Origin: Lepidostoma basale
Taxonomy: Eukaryota > Arthropoda > Insecta > Trichoptera > Lepidostomatidae
Assembly: GCA_022606425.2 (NCBI GenBank)
Contig: JAHDVF020000016.1
Coordinates: forward strand, 402,501-466,500
Direction: 5' to 3'
Length of the DNA stretch: 64,000 nucleotides
Shown: positions 1 to 10,749 of the stretch, piece after piece
Layout: each line of letters opens with the position of its first letter
How positions within the stretch are numbered: the stretch's first letter is position 1
Position numbers and translations under genes: made by a program
The notes under the pieces: generated by a model
What the model saw: only the letters and a program-made list of their open reading frames with translations
What the model was told of the DNA's origin: nothing
Database searches by the model: none

Positions 1-277
1 ATACGGAACGAATGGATGAGAGTAGAATGGTTAAAAAGTTGTACACAAGCAGCGTGAGTGGGAAAAGAAGCCGAGGACGACCGCGGAAAACATGGCATGA
101 CCAAATTAATCAATTACTAAAAGGCGGCCACATTCGAAGTCGGAATAATCGACGTGCGTGCATGGTACGATGTATGAATGTAGAAGAAGCCCGAGAGGTA
201 TGCCAGGACAGGGCATTGTGGCGATCCATCCTCTCTGCCTACCCCTCCGGGGAAATGGCGTGATGGTTAGTTAGTTT
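1..277 (+). mobile_element. LINE-T 3' end
   Basis: An open frame at 12-263 encodes the C-terminal end of a non-LTR retrotransposon polyprotein, with the signatures GRPRKTWHDQINQLL and RACMVRCMNVEEAREVC and the final motif SAYPSGEMA. It is followed by the 3' tail ggttagttagtt. The 5' part lies outside the window or was lost. Near-identical text recurs at 19108-19525, so both are relatively young copies. Confidence 0.85.
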
Positions 278-412
278 TCTTCTTTGAAGCCACATTCGTT
301 CCATGTGCTGGATATAGTCTAATTCTAAACTCTTCCAATATTTTCTCTCTTGAAGTAACTGCTGCAATTCATTATACGTACCGCAAACTGGATAATACCA
401 TCTGTACAACAA

Positions 413-655
413 AGGCGGTAATCCCATAGAAGTCCAGAAGCTCGGCATGCGTAAGAAATTTTGAATCAAAACCTCTTCTTGCTTACAAAGGTTCAGCTCT
501 TGTGGCTATTCCCCTTACGTCTGATGGGAACATTGTTGGAAGATAATTTGGTGGGTTGTTGGTTTATACGGGGACATGATTACTTAGATTTAGGAGTTTT
601 GATTCAAAATTCTTTGGGCATGCCGGGCTTCTGGGCTTCTATGGAAGTACCGCCA
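413..655. repeat. 58-bp inverted repeat around a Jockey 3' fragment
   Basis: Bases 413-471 and 597-655 are imperfect inverted copies of about 58 bp, sharing TTTTGATTCAAAATT and GGCTTCTATGG-type blocks. The spacer is the 3' end of a Jockey element. The identity of the repeat is unknown. Confidence 0.7.
473..592 (-). mobile_element. Jockey 3'-UTR fragment
   Basis: On the minus strand this matches the 3' UTR of the full Jockey element at 32025-37042, with shared blocks such as AACAATGTTCCCATCAGACG and GAGCTGAACCT. It is a second, short copy of the same family in the window. Confidence 0.8.
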
Positions 656-925
656 CGGTGTACACTTTATTTTGTTCTTTCTACGCCGCTTTAGTTGTTC
701 CAAGGTCTCCACTTCAGGTTTCTAGCTGACACTCTCCTGTCTCGCCACATGCCCCGCCCACTGTAGTTTTAGCCTTGCTCTTTTTTCTATGGTGTCGGTT
801 ACCTTTGTTTATTTCTAATTTAATTACATACAAATGTTACATATTCATTAAAACCCTACAGAGCCCACGATTAATATTACTCAATTTGATTTATATATAA
901 AACTGTAGATCGCTGTTAGAGGTTC

Positions 926-1200
926 TCAGGAGAGTTTAAAAGAGTAGGCACATGTTGAACACCATAGCGGAGAGGCGCGCAAGATGGATTGGTCATGTGT
1001 TGCGACACAAATGTTTCCTGCTTGATGTATTGTAAGGAATGGTCTAGGGATCGATTCCAAGAGGACGACCTCGCCAAAAGTACCTAGACCAGATTTGCCG
1101 GAGTTGAAGAGATTTGCCGAGGACCGAGCGCAGTGAAAGAGGAAATGCGTCGCCTTGCTACAGACCAATTATTAGATTGAGACCGGAGAAGAATACTGTA
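926..1200 (+). mobile_element. LINE-R 3' end
   Basis: The + strand reads as a decayed LINE C-terminus (MLNTIAERRARWIGHVLRH, then PRGRPRQKYLDQI) with in-frame stops. The pattern of WIGH followed by GRPR and a final tract around DRPIIRL is typical of non-LTR polyprotein ends in insects. A related relic lies on the minus strand at 37090-37420. Confidence 0.7.
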
Positions 1201-1204
1201 GAAC

Positions 1205-2145
1205 TGTATTCTCTTGAACAATATAAACTACGTTCAGCTTATCGTGACATGGGTTAGTTTATAGACCATTGAAAAACTTCTGCGGCGACATGTTCGAAAA
1301 CTATTTCAATTACGCTGTTTTTACTATGTCTCAAATGCAGATATGCTAGGAAGATCCAATTGTTCCAATATAGAGACACTCACTCGCGTGTGGTACTGGT
1401 CTTGTGACGTGCTGCGCGTGAACGACAACAGAATCCCCTATAACGTTTTATTTAGCGAACTAATTAAGAGCAAAAAGCACGAGGACAACGCAAAAGATAC
1501 TAACTGCATACAGCGTTGAAGAGTGTAGACAGGCAAACGGACGGAGTGGAGAAGAGTCGCCGTTGCATACCTTATGTCCTTGTCCAGAATGTGATATAAT
1601 CTGTCTATCGAAAATAGGGCTATAGAGCTTCACCAGGTGACGCAGTCTGCAAATCCAATAATTATATTTTTGTGTTACTTATGCTCGCACTCACAATCTA
1701 CCTTGAATATTTATACCAAATATTTGTAAAAGCTTTCAGCGCTAATTTATTAAATACTGGTAGAGAGATATTACTTTCGTCCTCTCGATGATAACACAAC
1801 CCTTGCAGAGCCTAAACTTCTGCTCATAACCCTCATTTTCACGCAACTTGTCCAGTTTGTAATATTTATGTATTTAACTATTAGCACTCCCCTAAACGGC
1901 TTCGTTTTTAGATTTAGGGTATTTATAGATTAAGGGTATTTAGGGTATCTAGTTTTTTTTTTTTATATATACTCGTACAAACGTCTTTAATTCAGAGTTA
2001 ATTTTCAAACAACAATAAATGAAAGGCTACCGTTTAATAACCATGCCATTTTTTAAAAAACGTAGTCATTTCCCAGCGTATATAAATTAATTAATTAATA
2101 AATGAGAAATCAAATGATTATTCAATCGATGGCTCATTTATTTAT
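1205..2145. other. Unassigned stretch, 1205-2145
   Basis: No convincing exon, RNA gene or repeat boundary is seen. The first 450 bases have moderate GC. From about 1880 the sequence is very AT-rich with T-runs and short (TTAA)n patches. Confidence 0.4.
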
Positions 2146-2147
2146 TC

Positions 2148-2265
2148 TCGTACAATGATGTAATAGTTGATAATACTTTAGCAGGGTGAAACATGTCATT
2201 CCTATAAAATATAATAAATCTTCTAGAAACATACATTTTCATTTGTATTAATTAATAGATTAGTT
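2148..2265 (+). repeat. PAL-1 right half
   Basis: This is the right half of the palindromic repeat PAL-1. It holds the hammerhead-like core, then CATTCCTATAAAATATAAT and the terminal block ending in TTTGTATTAATTAAT. The left arm is missing. Confidence 0.7.
2167..2197 (+). ncRNA. Hammerhead-like motif, PAL-1 variant core
   Basis: The order is TTGATAA, a five-pair stem II (ACTTT/AGGGT with wobbles), GAAA, the palindrome ACATGT, then C. Against the hammerhead consensus CUGANGA, C3 is U and G8 is A, so the C3-G8 pair of the active fold would be U-A. Stem I is not evident. Catalysis is unproven. Confidence 0.45.
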
Positions 2266-2885
2266 AAAAATTTCGTTGTAAAAGCAAACAATTTTTTTTT
2301 AATATACTCGTATGTATTATATTTTACCTCAAGAATTTCTTAAGTTTCATCTTTTGTTGCTTTTTAATATTTTCTTACAGAATTTTCTTCTAAAATAGTA
2401 TTAAATTAGTGCTATCATCCCTTATTTATTCCAACGTTTAATACAGTCTGGGTGTTTGTGGCATAAAAATTATATCTATTACTCATAGGAAGTTACTCAT
2501 TTATTCATCGAAAAGCCGCAATAATTACACATTCTAATTGCATATCACGCATAGCTCTAAACGCTCTAAAAATAAAAGAACTCTCATTACAGATGAAAAA
2601 ATCTAGCAATTTAGGACGCCGTAACCGAAACATTTTAGCCAGGAAGTGAGTCCCATTTCCGGCCTCAGTTGACCCCGGAAGTCCGATCCCCGCGGTATAA
2701 ACTACTCGAGAAACATCTAACGTAAATCACCCCAACTTATCTCGCCCAATTTAAAATTCTTTCTCCCTGCATCGCTCTCGCTTCTGCTCAGCGGCTGCTG
2801 TATCTGCTGCAATCCTTCGGCCCATTGCAGGATGGTCGCGTCGACTACCTTCACGGATTCGATAAAAAAACATTTATGCACGTAT
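2266..2885. other. Unassigned stretch, 2266-2885
   Basis: The first 300 bases are AT-rich. From 2590 to 2860 the sequence is clearly GC-richer and not obviously repetitive. No splice-flanked open frame could be recognised, so it may be old unique intergenic or intronic DNA. Confidence 0.35.
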
Positions 2886-2889
2886 TAAG

Positions 2890-3050
2890 GAAACAAGTTA
2901 TATATGGAAGTGAAGCATGGAAATGGCAAAAGAAGGATGAAAGAAAATATAAGAATAAATGCATTAGAAATGAGATCTTTTTGACTTAGACGAACGTGTT
3001 GTAAATCTGTATATGATATACATAGTGTCAATTCCAAATGTAAGAAAGTA
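2890..3050 (+). mobile_element. LINE-T internal fragment
   Basis: The frame reads YGSEAWKWQKKDER, the conserved LINE-T segment upstream of the C-terminal domain, then decays. No tail is present. Confidence 0.65.
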
Positions 3051-3174
3051 AATATGTAGAACGAATGAAAGCATTTATTATGTCTTGAAAAATAATGTAC
3101 AGCTCCATATTTAATAATAATTATTTATGAAAAGTCCGTTTTCTTGAAGTTTTATTATTAATTTCATTTATGGG

Positions 3175-3520
3175 AATAAAACTTTCGCAAGACACCAAGA
3201 CAAAGGCACTGAGGACGATAGCAGACGAAACACTAAGAGATCGCGTGAGGAACACCATAATAAGATAGATATATGAGGTTGAGGATATTATAAGATGGAG
3301 CAGACAGCGAAAAAGGGACTGGTACGGTCATGTTCAAAGAACGGACACCACCAGACTCCCCTATATTACATTACATAATCAGCCTCATGGAACTCGTGGA
3401 AGACCTCCTAAAAGATGGAAGGACAGCTGGGATTCTACCTCAGAGGATGAGCAACACTCTGGAGAACAGACCACATAGGTCTACAAAAAGGAAATAGAAG
3501 AAGATAATGCCTTTCTAAGT
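3175..3520 (+). mobile_element. LINE-B 3' end
   Basis: The decayed C-terminus reads DETLRDRVRN, IIRWSRQRKRDWYGHVQR and GRPPKRWKDSWDS, and ends in GAA-rich sequence. The same order is seen at 21720-22280, 26943-27553 and 51490-51905, which defines the family. Confidence 0.75.
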
Positions 3521-3527
3521 CATTATA

Positions 3528-3705
3528 ATAAGTATGATAATGTCTTAGACAGGCGTAATATGCTATTCGCATAAATTATAATAAAACTTCTAGAAAACAC
3601 ACGCTATCATTCTTATTAATTAGTGAATGAATGCATGACACCATGTGTGAATGTTGAAGAATCGAGAGAAGTATGTCGGGAAAAACAATGTGACTTGTGC
3701 ATGGT
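3528..3705 (+). repeat. PAL-1 half joined to LINE-T scrap
   Basis: Bases 3528-3638 are a degenerate PAL-1 right half (GATAATGTCTTAGACAGGCG, then AATAAAACTTCTAGAAAAC). Bases 3625-3705 carry the LINE-T end segment (GAATGTTGAAGAATCGAGAG). No intact core is left. Confidence 0.6.
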
Positions 3706-3954
3706 GTTTTAAAATATGAACAGTTCTTTTGCTAAAACAACAATAATAATTAATAATTTACTGTCCCTGGTATTATTAATTTACTTTGGTGTTAATTTGT
3801 ACATGTTACGTGCTAAGATCCTTGTATTGTGTTTAGTTTATGTCGTTCTTCCGATAATGAAGATGTAAAACCTTCGAAATATGTCGAAAAAAATAACCTA
3901 AAAATTGGAAAAAGTGTCTTCATAAAAAATATTATATTTAAATATATATAACTT

Positions 3955-4330
3955 ACCAACTTAAATGGCGCCGCTTCTCCGTAGGGATAGGCAAAGAGGA
4001 TGGCCCGCCAATTTTCTACGTTCACACGTTCATGCGTTTGGTTCGTCTTTGAATATGGCCACCTTTTAGTACTCATGCCATGTCTTCCATGGCCTTTCTC
4101 GACTTATTCTTCCATTCACACTACTTCAATAAATCTTTTAACCATTCTGCCCTCATCCATGTGCAAACCATCTTAGTACCCTTTTTTAATTTTTTTAGGA
4201 CACACTCATCTGCCTCAGATTCCTTTCTTACTTTTTCATTACCTATTCAATGATTTATTGTTTTTCGCACATTCTTCGTAGTGATCTTATTTGTACCATA
4301 TTTAACTTACTTTCATAACACTATGTTATA
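3955..4330 (-). mobile_element. LINE-T 3' end
   Basis: The minus strand contains the LINE-T end, from the RW.GHMER region to the final PYGEAA segment, with frameshifts. It sits directly against a second minus-strand LINE-T copy. Confidence 0.75.
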
Positions 4331-5035
4331 ACTAACTAACTAACCATCCCGCAGCCTCCCCAAGGAGTAGGCAGAAAGAATGGACTGCCACACATTTCTT
4401 TCCTGACACGTTTCTCTCGGTTCCTCAACAATCATACATCGTGTCATGCACGCGCGTTGATTTTTCTCTCTTGACTCTCCACATGGCCGACATTCAATAT
4501 TTGATTTATCAAATATTGAATGTCGGCCATGTGAGGAGTATAATATTTTTTATGAAGACGCTTTTGAAATCAAATCAGTTTATTTACTCAAAAGACATTA
4601 CAAAGAGCATAAACGTTTAAGGCATCAATTGAGTACAGGTAAAATATTATAAACATACAACATAATACCAGGAACGCATTAGTGATGGTTCGACATTAGG
4701 AGGACAAAATACTTTCCAAAGTCAAGAGTATTTTTCCCCTGAACGTACTTTCACTAACATGAAAGACGTCGATCTCCGAGGAGACCGCGTTCAGCAGACT
4801 AATTGCTCTTCCCACCGGCGTCACCAGAGGAAGATTGGTTCTGGCGGCCGGTAGGTAAAACAATCTGTGCTGTCGCTGTCGGAGATATCTATCGGGGAGA
4901 TTTATCTGATCGTGCCACGTTATCCTCGGTCTTCCTCTATTTTTGGTTCCATTTACTCGTACATCGTTAACATATACTTTTTTTACCATTCTTTCTTCAT
5001 TCATTCTTTTCATATGTCCAAACCATCTTAATTAT
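4325..5035 (-). mobile_element. LINE-T copy split by a LINE-G insertion
   Basis: It starts with the inverted tail aactaactaactaacc. The LINE-T end runs to about 4508 and resumes at about 4897 (RGRPRITWHDQI, then NEERMVKKVYVNDV). The direct repeat GATTTATC at both break points fits an insertion duplication. At 4480-4540 the text forms a palindrome: a short piece of LINE-T repeated in the opposite orientation. Confidence 0.7.
4570..4900 (-). mobile_element. LINE-G 3' end
   Basis: On the minus strand the protein end reads RQHRLFYLPAARTNLPLVTP, then RAISLLNAVSSEIDVFH. It is followed by a 3' UTR and an ATCAAATC-type (TTGAT) tail. This layout matches C-termini of Jockey/CR1-superfamily LINEs. Related copies lie at 12838-13045, 16540-16875 and 45460-45635. 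Confidence 0.75.
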
Positions 5036-5039
5036 CCAT

Positions 5040-5815
5040 CCCCTGTGTTATTCGAAATGAGAAATTTAAAATTTACTTCGGGTATTACGCTCTCAACCTT
5101 CGTTTCCTGATTAAGAGTGTGTGTGTGTGTATAATGTATTTGGATTGCAATAATGAATTGAGTTAGCGGGCGACAGGCAGCCCGGAATGCTCACATGCAA
5201 CCCTGCGGGGAATATTTATACAGCGGATGATGACAGAAGGGAATTTGTATGGCTGAACCGATCCGCGCAAGTTTCAATTAAACATTCGAGTCGGAGTAAG
5301 CCGCATTCAGTATGCGCGGCACGCGCGCCACAGAAAAATGGGGATGTTTTTTAAACCACCCCCGCCCGCCGGGGGATGGCGCTCGCAGTGGATGCTGGAA
5401 GAATCTCAATGGAAACCTCCGGGACATTTTGGTTACTCCCAAACCGACACTTTGTCGTTTTTAATATAATATTGCAACAGGGAAAATTGAAGAAAATACA
5501 CTTTTATACTTTTTCTATCAAAATAATTTACACGTATCCTCCCATATCGTCTTTGCTAAATGAAAACGTATTTTTCGTCAGTTCTAGCCAAGTATTAGAG
5601 TGCGGAAAGTAAAAACGACTGCTTATAATGTTTATAATATGAATGTTGTTTTTTGAAATTTCTTGGTAGAAGTTCATTGTAAAGAATAAAAAATAATTAA
5701 AAAACGGGCTGCCCAAACCGTGGCCACAAACCTAAGTGGAATTACATTATATGGTAATGGAATATTTATGGGTTTTATTTCATTCTTAATGTTCATTTTC
5801 ACTGAAAATTATTTC
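5040..5815. other. Unassigned stretch with a GC-richer island
   Basis: A (GT)7 microsatellite sits at about 5118-5132. Bases 5160-5420 are GC-rich and look unique; the rest is AT-rich. Around 5700-5760 there is a degenerate relative of the repeat near 49863 (shared CACAAACCTAAGTGGAATT-type text). No exon was recognised. Confidence 0.4.
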
Positions 5816-5817
5816 TA

Positions 5818-5905
5818 ATACGAAAGAAAACGTCTGTTTTCAAGATTATTTGTTATATTTTATGGAAATGACAAAACTTCACCTCACTAAGGCAATATCA
5901 AATGT
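5818..5905 (-). repeat. PAL-1 left arm
   Basis: GAAAACGTCTGTTTTC, then TTTTATGGAAATGACA and AAGGCAATATCAAATG, match the PAL-1 left arm. The catalytic-like core is degraded. Confidence 0.65.
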
Positions 5906-5956
5906 TAAATTAAAAAAGTTCGCTTAATGTATCATAATTTTATTTTATTTTACGCG

Positions 5957-5990
5957 ATAGCTGTTTCGTCAACCTTGTTGACATCATTAG
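5957..5990 (-). ncRNA. Hammerhead-like motif, TIR-HH left end
   Basis: On the minus strand: CTAATGA, stem II GTCAAC/GTTGAC (six pairs), GAAA, then ACAGCTAT and C. One core base (G to A at the third position) and one stem III base differ from the copy at 54686, so it is probably inactive. Confidence 0.45.
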
Positions 5991-6024
5991 GTGTTACAAT
6001 AATATATCAAATTTAAAAATTTTG

Positions 6025-6180
6025 TTTTGCTGCGAAACGTGAGGGAGTGGACCGGCATCTGAAGTGTGATGGAATTGTTCCAAGCGGCGCAGGACAGAGA
6101 CAGGTTCGCTGAGGTGATCGCCAACGTTGGGAGACCCGACAGGATACTTGAAAAAGAAGAAGAAATTTTTGTGATTTTAT
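6025..6180 (+). mobile_element. LINE-F C-terminal fragment
   Basis: The + frame reads ELFQAAQDRDRFAEVIANVG, a common end of insect non-LTR polyproteins. Fragments of the same family lie at 40065-40165, 52868-53180, 58400-58600 and 61480-61960. Confidence 0.7.
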
Positions 6181-6228
6181 GAACCTTTATTAAGGTTCGA
6201 AAAATCACGGAATTTTGACATTTGATAT

Positions 6229-6560
6229 TCAATTTTCAATTTCAATTTCAATTTATTCAAAAAAATTACAAACATTACAGAATAACACATCCAAATCGCT
6301 TATAATCACAAAAATAAAATTAACAATTTAAAAAAACATATTTACAAATAATATAACAAGAAAACAAATAAGAGTAAGTCAGAAAAAAGAAAAACAGAAG
6401 ACAATTAAAAAAAAAAATATTCGAGAACAGTTTGGTAAAGATTAACATTTTTGTACAATAAGTAGAGAAGCAAATAGTAATTTAATACATAAGAGATAGA
6501 TGCTTTCTGAGGGTAGCCTCACTATCGTGAAAAATATCCACATCCAACATGGGGTTGACG
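6229..6560 (-). mobile_element. LINE 3' UTR with (AAATTG)n tail
   Basis: The minus strand ends in a repeated AAATTG motif preceded by AATAAA-rich UTR sequence, a layout typical of Jockey-type 3' ends. Almost no coding sequence is left. Confidence 0.55.
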
Positions 6561-6581
6561 AAATATATATTATTGTAACAC

Positions 6582-6617
6582 CTGATGATGTCAACATAGG
6601 TTGACGAAACAGCTGCC
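6582..6617 (+). ncRNA. Hammerhead-like motif, TIR-HH right end
   Basis: CTGATGA, stem II GTCAAC/GTTGAC closing an ATAG loop, GAAA, then ACAGCTGC. The core is perfect. U16.1 of the cleavage site is C here, which should block cleavage. The copy at 54686-54721 keeps it. Confidence 0.6.
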
Positions 6618-6779
6618 GCGTAAAATAAAATACAGTTTTGATACATAAAATAAACTTTCATAATTTAACAATTTATAATGTTAAAGTATCATAGTGTTTC
6701 GGCCAAAACTATAGACTATTGTCAAATGTTTTTTTTTGTGATTATCAAATAATATTTTTAAATGATTTCGGGTCCCCCC

Positions 6780-6985
6780 GACATCGACTGTTACTTGAGA
6801 ATGCATGTTCTTGTCTTAAGCAGTTCTAAATAGTGCTTTGACTGTTAAAATTCCAGTCCAGCCACGTGTTTTTCGGAGCGAAGATATCCGTCTTCTCCCC
6901 ACACCTCGATGACGCTTTATTTTGCCCTTAATGACCAAGTGCAGCAGCTCAAACTTTTCTCCTCTAAGCACATAATCCAGGTAGG
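6780..6985 (-). mobile_element. LINE relic, YLDYVLRGEK type
   Basis: The minus-strand frame reads YLDYVLRGEKFELLHLVIKG, then GVGRRRISSLR. This resembles the conserved segment YLGH..RG.KYELL of insect LINE polyproteins. It probably belongs to the LINE-F group. Confidence 0.65.
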
Positions 6986-6989
6986 ACAC

Positions 6990-7600
6990 CGTTATTAAAT
7001 ATGGAGTTTAGCATGAATGTTCAAGAAACAATAAAAGAACTAGAAAATAATGATTTTTTTTGCGAGCAAAGCAATATAAATCTGAAAACGATTATGGTAA
7101 TGGTGTAAGTAGTATGAATGCAATGAGGTCGCTTTACTTTTATTGTTGGATTATTAGTCGTACTGCTTGTTGAACACGGCGATTAGAGCCGAGGTACCTG
7201 GAGGGAGGCAGCAGCCCGCCAGCGAAGAGCTCGATTGGATTTCACTTAGCAACGGATCATTACTTGGGGATATGGTCCGCCCGACCATTGTTGCCCGCTC
7301 TCCCCCATCCCCTGCCTGCGGAAAGGAAAATTACTGTCGGAATGAACGACTCGCTTTTCCTGTATCCTGTATCACTCGTTCTATTAAAAGAGTAACACAA
7401 AATTAATGAAGAAAAACACACATGACATACCTGTAGATACGGACAATAACTTTATGCCAGACAAATGGTACATTGGTTGTGTAAAGCTTTTCACCTCTAC
7501 AGAAAATACTTTAATACTAGATACGTAATTAATTAATACGAATGAAAACGTCTATTTGTTGGTTGCGGTTTTAATTTGGTAAAACTCTATTAAATATTGT
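6990..7600. other. Mixed stretch: PAL-1 scraps and a GC-richer island
   Basis: Bases 6996-7045 and 7525-7560 are end pieces of PAL-1. Bases 7160-7410 are GC-richer with a short open frame that I do not recognise and that lacks convincing splice sites. Confidence 0.35.
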
Positions 7601-7604
7601 AATT

Positions 7605-7934
7605 AAAAGGCGGGCCACACTGTGATAAACATCGGTTTCCACCAACGAGCCAGACTAGAACAAACATAAAATTTGTCTTGTATAGGGCTTCTATCTCATT
7701 CTACGCCGGGTAAAATAATGCGAGGAAGAGAGATAAACGTACCATGTTTGTTGAATAGTTTGAATTTTACTTGAAAGGATAACCGTATGCAGAAACATCC
7801 GCGGTTTAACTCATGGTTTACTAAAATCGACGTTTTTACTACGTCTAGAACATGGTTTAAGTTTGAGTAATAACATTCAGTATACAAATTTTGGTTTCAA
7901 ACCAGCTTGTTTATCACAGTGTGGCCCGCCTTTT
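7605..7934. mobile_element. 330-bp TIR element (MITE)
   Basis: The perfect terminal inverted repeat AAAAGGCGGGCCACACTGTG continues for about six more bases, through ATAAAC. The flanks offer TA or TTA-like bases but no clear TSD. There is no transposase, so it is a non-autonomous DNA element of unassigned superfamily. Confidence 0.7.
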
Positions 7935-8216
7935 ATATACAAGAAGAGCGCGATTTTTTTTTCGTTTTTACATTGATTTAATAATTTATAAAAAAAACAG
8001 CTGACGATAAAAAATATAATCATTTGTGATATTTACAACAAAGTTATTTTTATTTTTAACACTTAAACTGTATATAAAAATAAATAAACAGTAATGAAAA
8101 AATTGTTTCACCTTCCGAGAGCATTCTCAAACCGAGAGCATTATAATTATTTTTTATTTGAATTGCATGTTTTGCTTGTATAAGGCATTTTCAAATCTCA
8201 TTCATTTCAATTATTT

Positions 8217-8400
8217 AATATGGAGTTTTACATTATTGTTCAAGAAACAATAAATTTACTAAATAAGTATATACTATAAATATGCAATTTTGGACCATGA
8301 TGTAAACTCTCTATATAATAATTAATACGAATGACAACATCTGTTTTCTAAAAGAATTATATGACATGTTTCACCTGTTAATGCATAATTTCAGCGCCCG
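8217..8400. repeat. PAL-1 fragments
   Basis: Bases 8217-8258 are the PAL-1 right end (ATGGAGTTTTACATTATTGT). Bases 8318-8398 are a left arm with GACATGTTTCACC. The middle parts are lost or rearranged. Confidence 0.6.
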
Positions 8401-8404
8401 ATGA

Positions 8405-8555
8405 GTAATTTTTATTAAATTATTATTTAAAATGAGTTTTTATATTAAATTATTATTTAAAATTAGTTTTTATATTAAATTATTATTTAAAATTAGTTTT
8501 TATATAAAATTATTATTTAAAATTAGTTTTTATATTAAATTATTATTTAAAATGA
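8405..8555. repeat. 30-bp AT-rich tandem repeat, about five units
   Basis: Five near-identical units contain TTAAATTATTATTTAAAAT and TTTTTATA. The period is exactly 30 bp and variation is confined to single bases. It is a local minisatellite. Confidence 0.9.
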
Positions 8556-8559
8556 ACTT

Positions 8560-8970
8560 CCACCAAGAGGTTTCAGTAAGATAAGATGCAACCTTCTGAA
8601 AGCGGATTTTTATTGTGGTTTTATGATAATAAAAAAACGAATTCTTGTATCTCTGTATTCCAATTTCGCAAGTTACCTCCAGATTCTCACTGATAACAGA
8701 GATAAGTCCCCAATATGCTTGGGATTCGCATTAAGAGGAATTGAATATCTCGAGGGATTAACATGATATGTTACAAAGATAATATAACAATATTCTCAGA
8801 AGTTTTCTCAATGTAATGTCAAGTAGTCGTAGAAGCTTTTATTAATAAACGAATATTTTCTTAAGACGTTTGTTTTGCCTTCGGAAGCCTAGTCAAAAGG
8901 AATATTCAGTTAAACACTATTTTTTCAACCCAATAATTAAATTGTTTATTATTTTTAAATATTTAGTTAT
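8560..8970. other. Unassigned stretch, 8560-8970
   Basis: The sequence is AT-rich without a recognised repeat or exon. Confidence 0.35.
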
Positions 8971-8971
8971 T

Positions 8972-9920
8972 AGACTAACTAACTAACTAACCATCACGCC
9001 GTTTCCCCGGAGGGGTAGGTAGAGAGGATAGATCGCCACATTGTTCTATCTTGGCATAATTTTCGCGCCACTTCTACATTCACACATCGTGACATGCACG
9101 CTCGTCGATTGTTCCTACTTCGAACATGACCACCTTTCAGTAATTGATTAATTTGGTCATGCCATGTCTTCCTTTGCCTTCCTCGACTTCTTTTTCCATT
9201 CACACTACTTGCATATATATTTTTAACCATTCTTCCCTCATCCATTCGTTCCATATATCCAAACCATCTTAGTGACCCTTTCTTAATTTTATTTATCACG
9301 CATTCATCCGCCTTGCATTCCTTTCTTACTTCATCATTAGATATTCTATCATACATTGTTTTTTCCGCACATTCTTCTTAGTGACCTCATTTCTACGGCA
9401 TTTATCCTACTTTCATCCTTCTTCTTCCATCTCTTAGCTTCACATCCATACAAAAGGGTCGGGACTAGAACTCTATTGTGCACTGCCATCTTTGATTCAG
9501 TCGATATATTTTTATTTACGATAATGATTTTGAGTGCACCATTCATTTTGTTTCCAGCTCTAACCCTCCTTCCGATATCTTTCTCCATACTTCCATCTCT
9601 TGTAAACATGCTTCCCAGATAAAAAAAATCGGTAACTTGCTCTAAATTCTTACCGTTCGCACTTATGTCAAAATCCGTCATACATTCTTCATTTTCAAAT
9701 ACCATAACTTAAGACTTAGACACGTTCATCACATGGTCATACTTTTTGCATACTTCATACATTCTTGACACAAGGATTGTGATTCGTCCATGCTGTCAGC
9801 GATTAAAATAGCGACGTCTGCATATAGCAAACAGCAGATGGACATATCGTTCAGTTTCGCACCAGCGTTTATGCCATCTAATTCTTTCATACACTTGTCC
9901 ATGTATAGATTGAACAATCA
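8972..9920 (-). mobile_element. LINE-T copy with RT remnants
   Basis: It begins with the inverted (CTAA)n tail. Three frame-shifted blocks follow: 8994-9356 (SLRWFGYMERMDEGRMVKN to SAYPSGETA-like end), 9349-9705 (DFFYLGSMFTRDG, then AVHNRVLVPTLLYGCEA) and 9729-9917 (MFNLYMDKCMKELDG, then CCLLYADVAILIAD). The RT box reads YADV instead of YADD. It is a dead copy. Confidence 0.85.
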
Positions 9921-10029
9921 ATTTAAAACCAACGAATAGCGTCTTAATTTTTGTATCGTACATCCGTATGAAGGAACTAATTAATGGTGTTGTAGAAAAA
10001 AATGGCGATATTTCGGTGTGTCTGTTACC

Positions 10030-10062
10030 CTGATGATGCTCCACTTGGAACTAAACCGTTCG
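10030..10062 (+). other. Degenerate hammerhead-like motif
   Basis: CTGATGA is followed by GCTCC-ACTT-GGAAC and TAAACC. The stem II hairpin is mostly paired but GAAA is changed to TAAA. It is probably a decayed member of another motif-bearing family. Confidence 0.3.
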
Positions 10063-10109
10063 TTAGTATTCAAAAAACGTAATGAAGTGGTGTTAAAACA
10101 AAATATGTA

Positions 10110-10500
10110 GATCTTCTTCTTCTTTCGCCTAGCCATTTCTCGTTATTTGGGGTCAGCTCTCTTTATATGGCTCCTTCTGGGTTATATGGCAATCCAGTCT
10201 CAGCGCAATCAAGTCGTTCCTGACTGTAGACATCGTCGTTGCAGGAGACCGACGTGGTCCCCTCCTTCCATCTTCCAGTTGCAGGGCCTTGTGGACAATG
10301 TGTTCATTGTCCCTCCTGCTCACATGGCCATTCCACCACAGACGACGCTTCCTAGACTATTCAGCAATAGGGGCGACATTTAGGCTACCTCTGATGTGCT
10401 CATTTAACTCTATCCAGCATTGTAACCCCGGCGGCCCACCTCAGCATCTTCATTTCTGCGTCGTGAAGCCTATGTTATTCTTGACGGCTTGAGGTCCAGC
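10110..10500 (-). mobile_element. LINE 3' end (RTE-like)
   Basis: The minus strand contains a decayed C-terminus: RLHDAEMKMLRWAAGVT, then RLWWNGHVSRRDNEHIVHKA and a closing SWPQITRNG segment. The EMKMLRW and GHV.RR spacing is typical of RTE-like LINE ends. Confidence 0.75.
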
Positions 10501-10644
10501 ATTCCGATTCATAGAGCATAGCAGGTCTTGCAAAGATTTAACGTTGTTTATGGATTACGGAGTTGAGAAAGACCTAGGAAAAGTTGGCATTATCAAAATT
10601 ATCAAATTTATGGATCGACTTTGTAACAAGTCGGAAAAATCAAC

Positions 10645-10745
10645 GTACCTGTATGACTCGCTATATGAATGTGTAGGAAACTAAAGAAGTGTCAGGATAT
10701 AGTAGTGTGAGGTCCATTCTCTAGAAACGGCGTGATTGTTTGTTT
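10645..10745 (+). mobile_element. LINE-T terminal scrap
   Basis: The last 90 bases of LINE-T can be followed (MTRYMNV-like segment to GGCGTGATTG). The tail is (TTTG)-like. Confidence 0.6.
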
Positions 10746-10749
10746 ATTC

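Larger units (their letters stand above)
5932..6644. repeat. TIR-HH element with inverted hammerhead-like ends
   Basis: The ends are inverted copies of about 40-60 bp, each with ATTTTATTTTACGCG, CAGCTGTTTCGTCAACC and the opposing core. The interior holds other repeat relics (LINE-F at 6025-6180 and a LINE 3' UTR at 6229-6560). A shared 3' extension containing GTATCATAGTGTTTCGGCC follows here and after the second copy at 54248-54742. Confidence 0.65.

Noticed and set aside
8405..8555. A CRISPR-like array
   Set aside because: The units are contiguous without spacers, in a eukaryotic setting; it is a tandem repeat.
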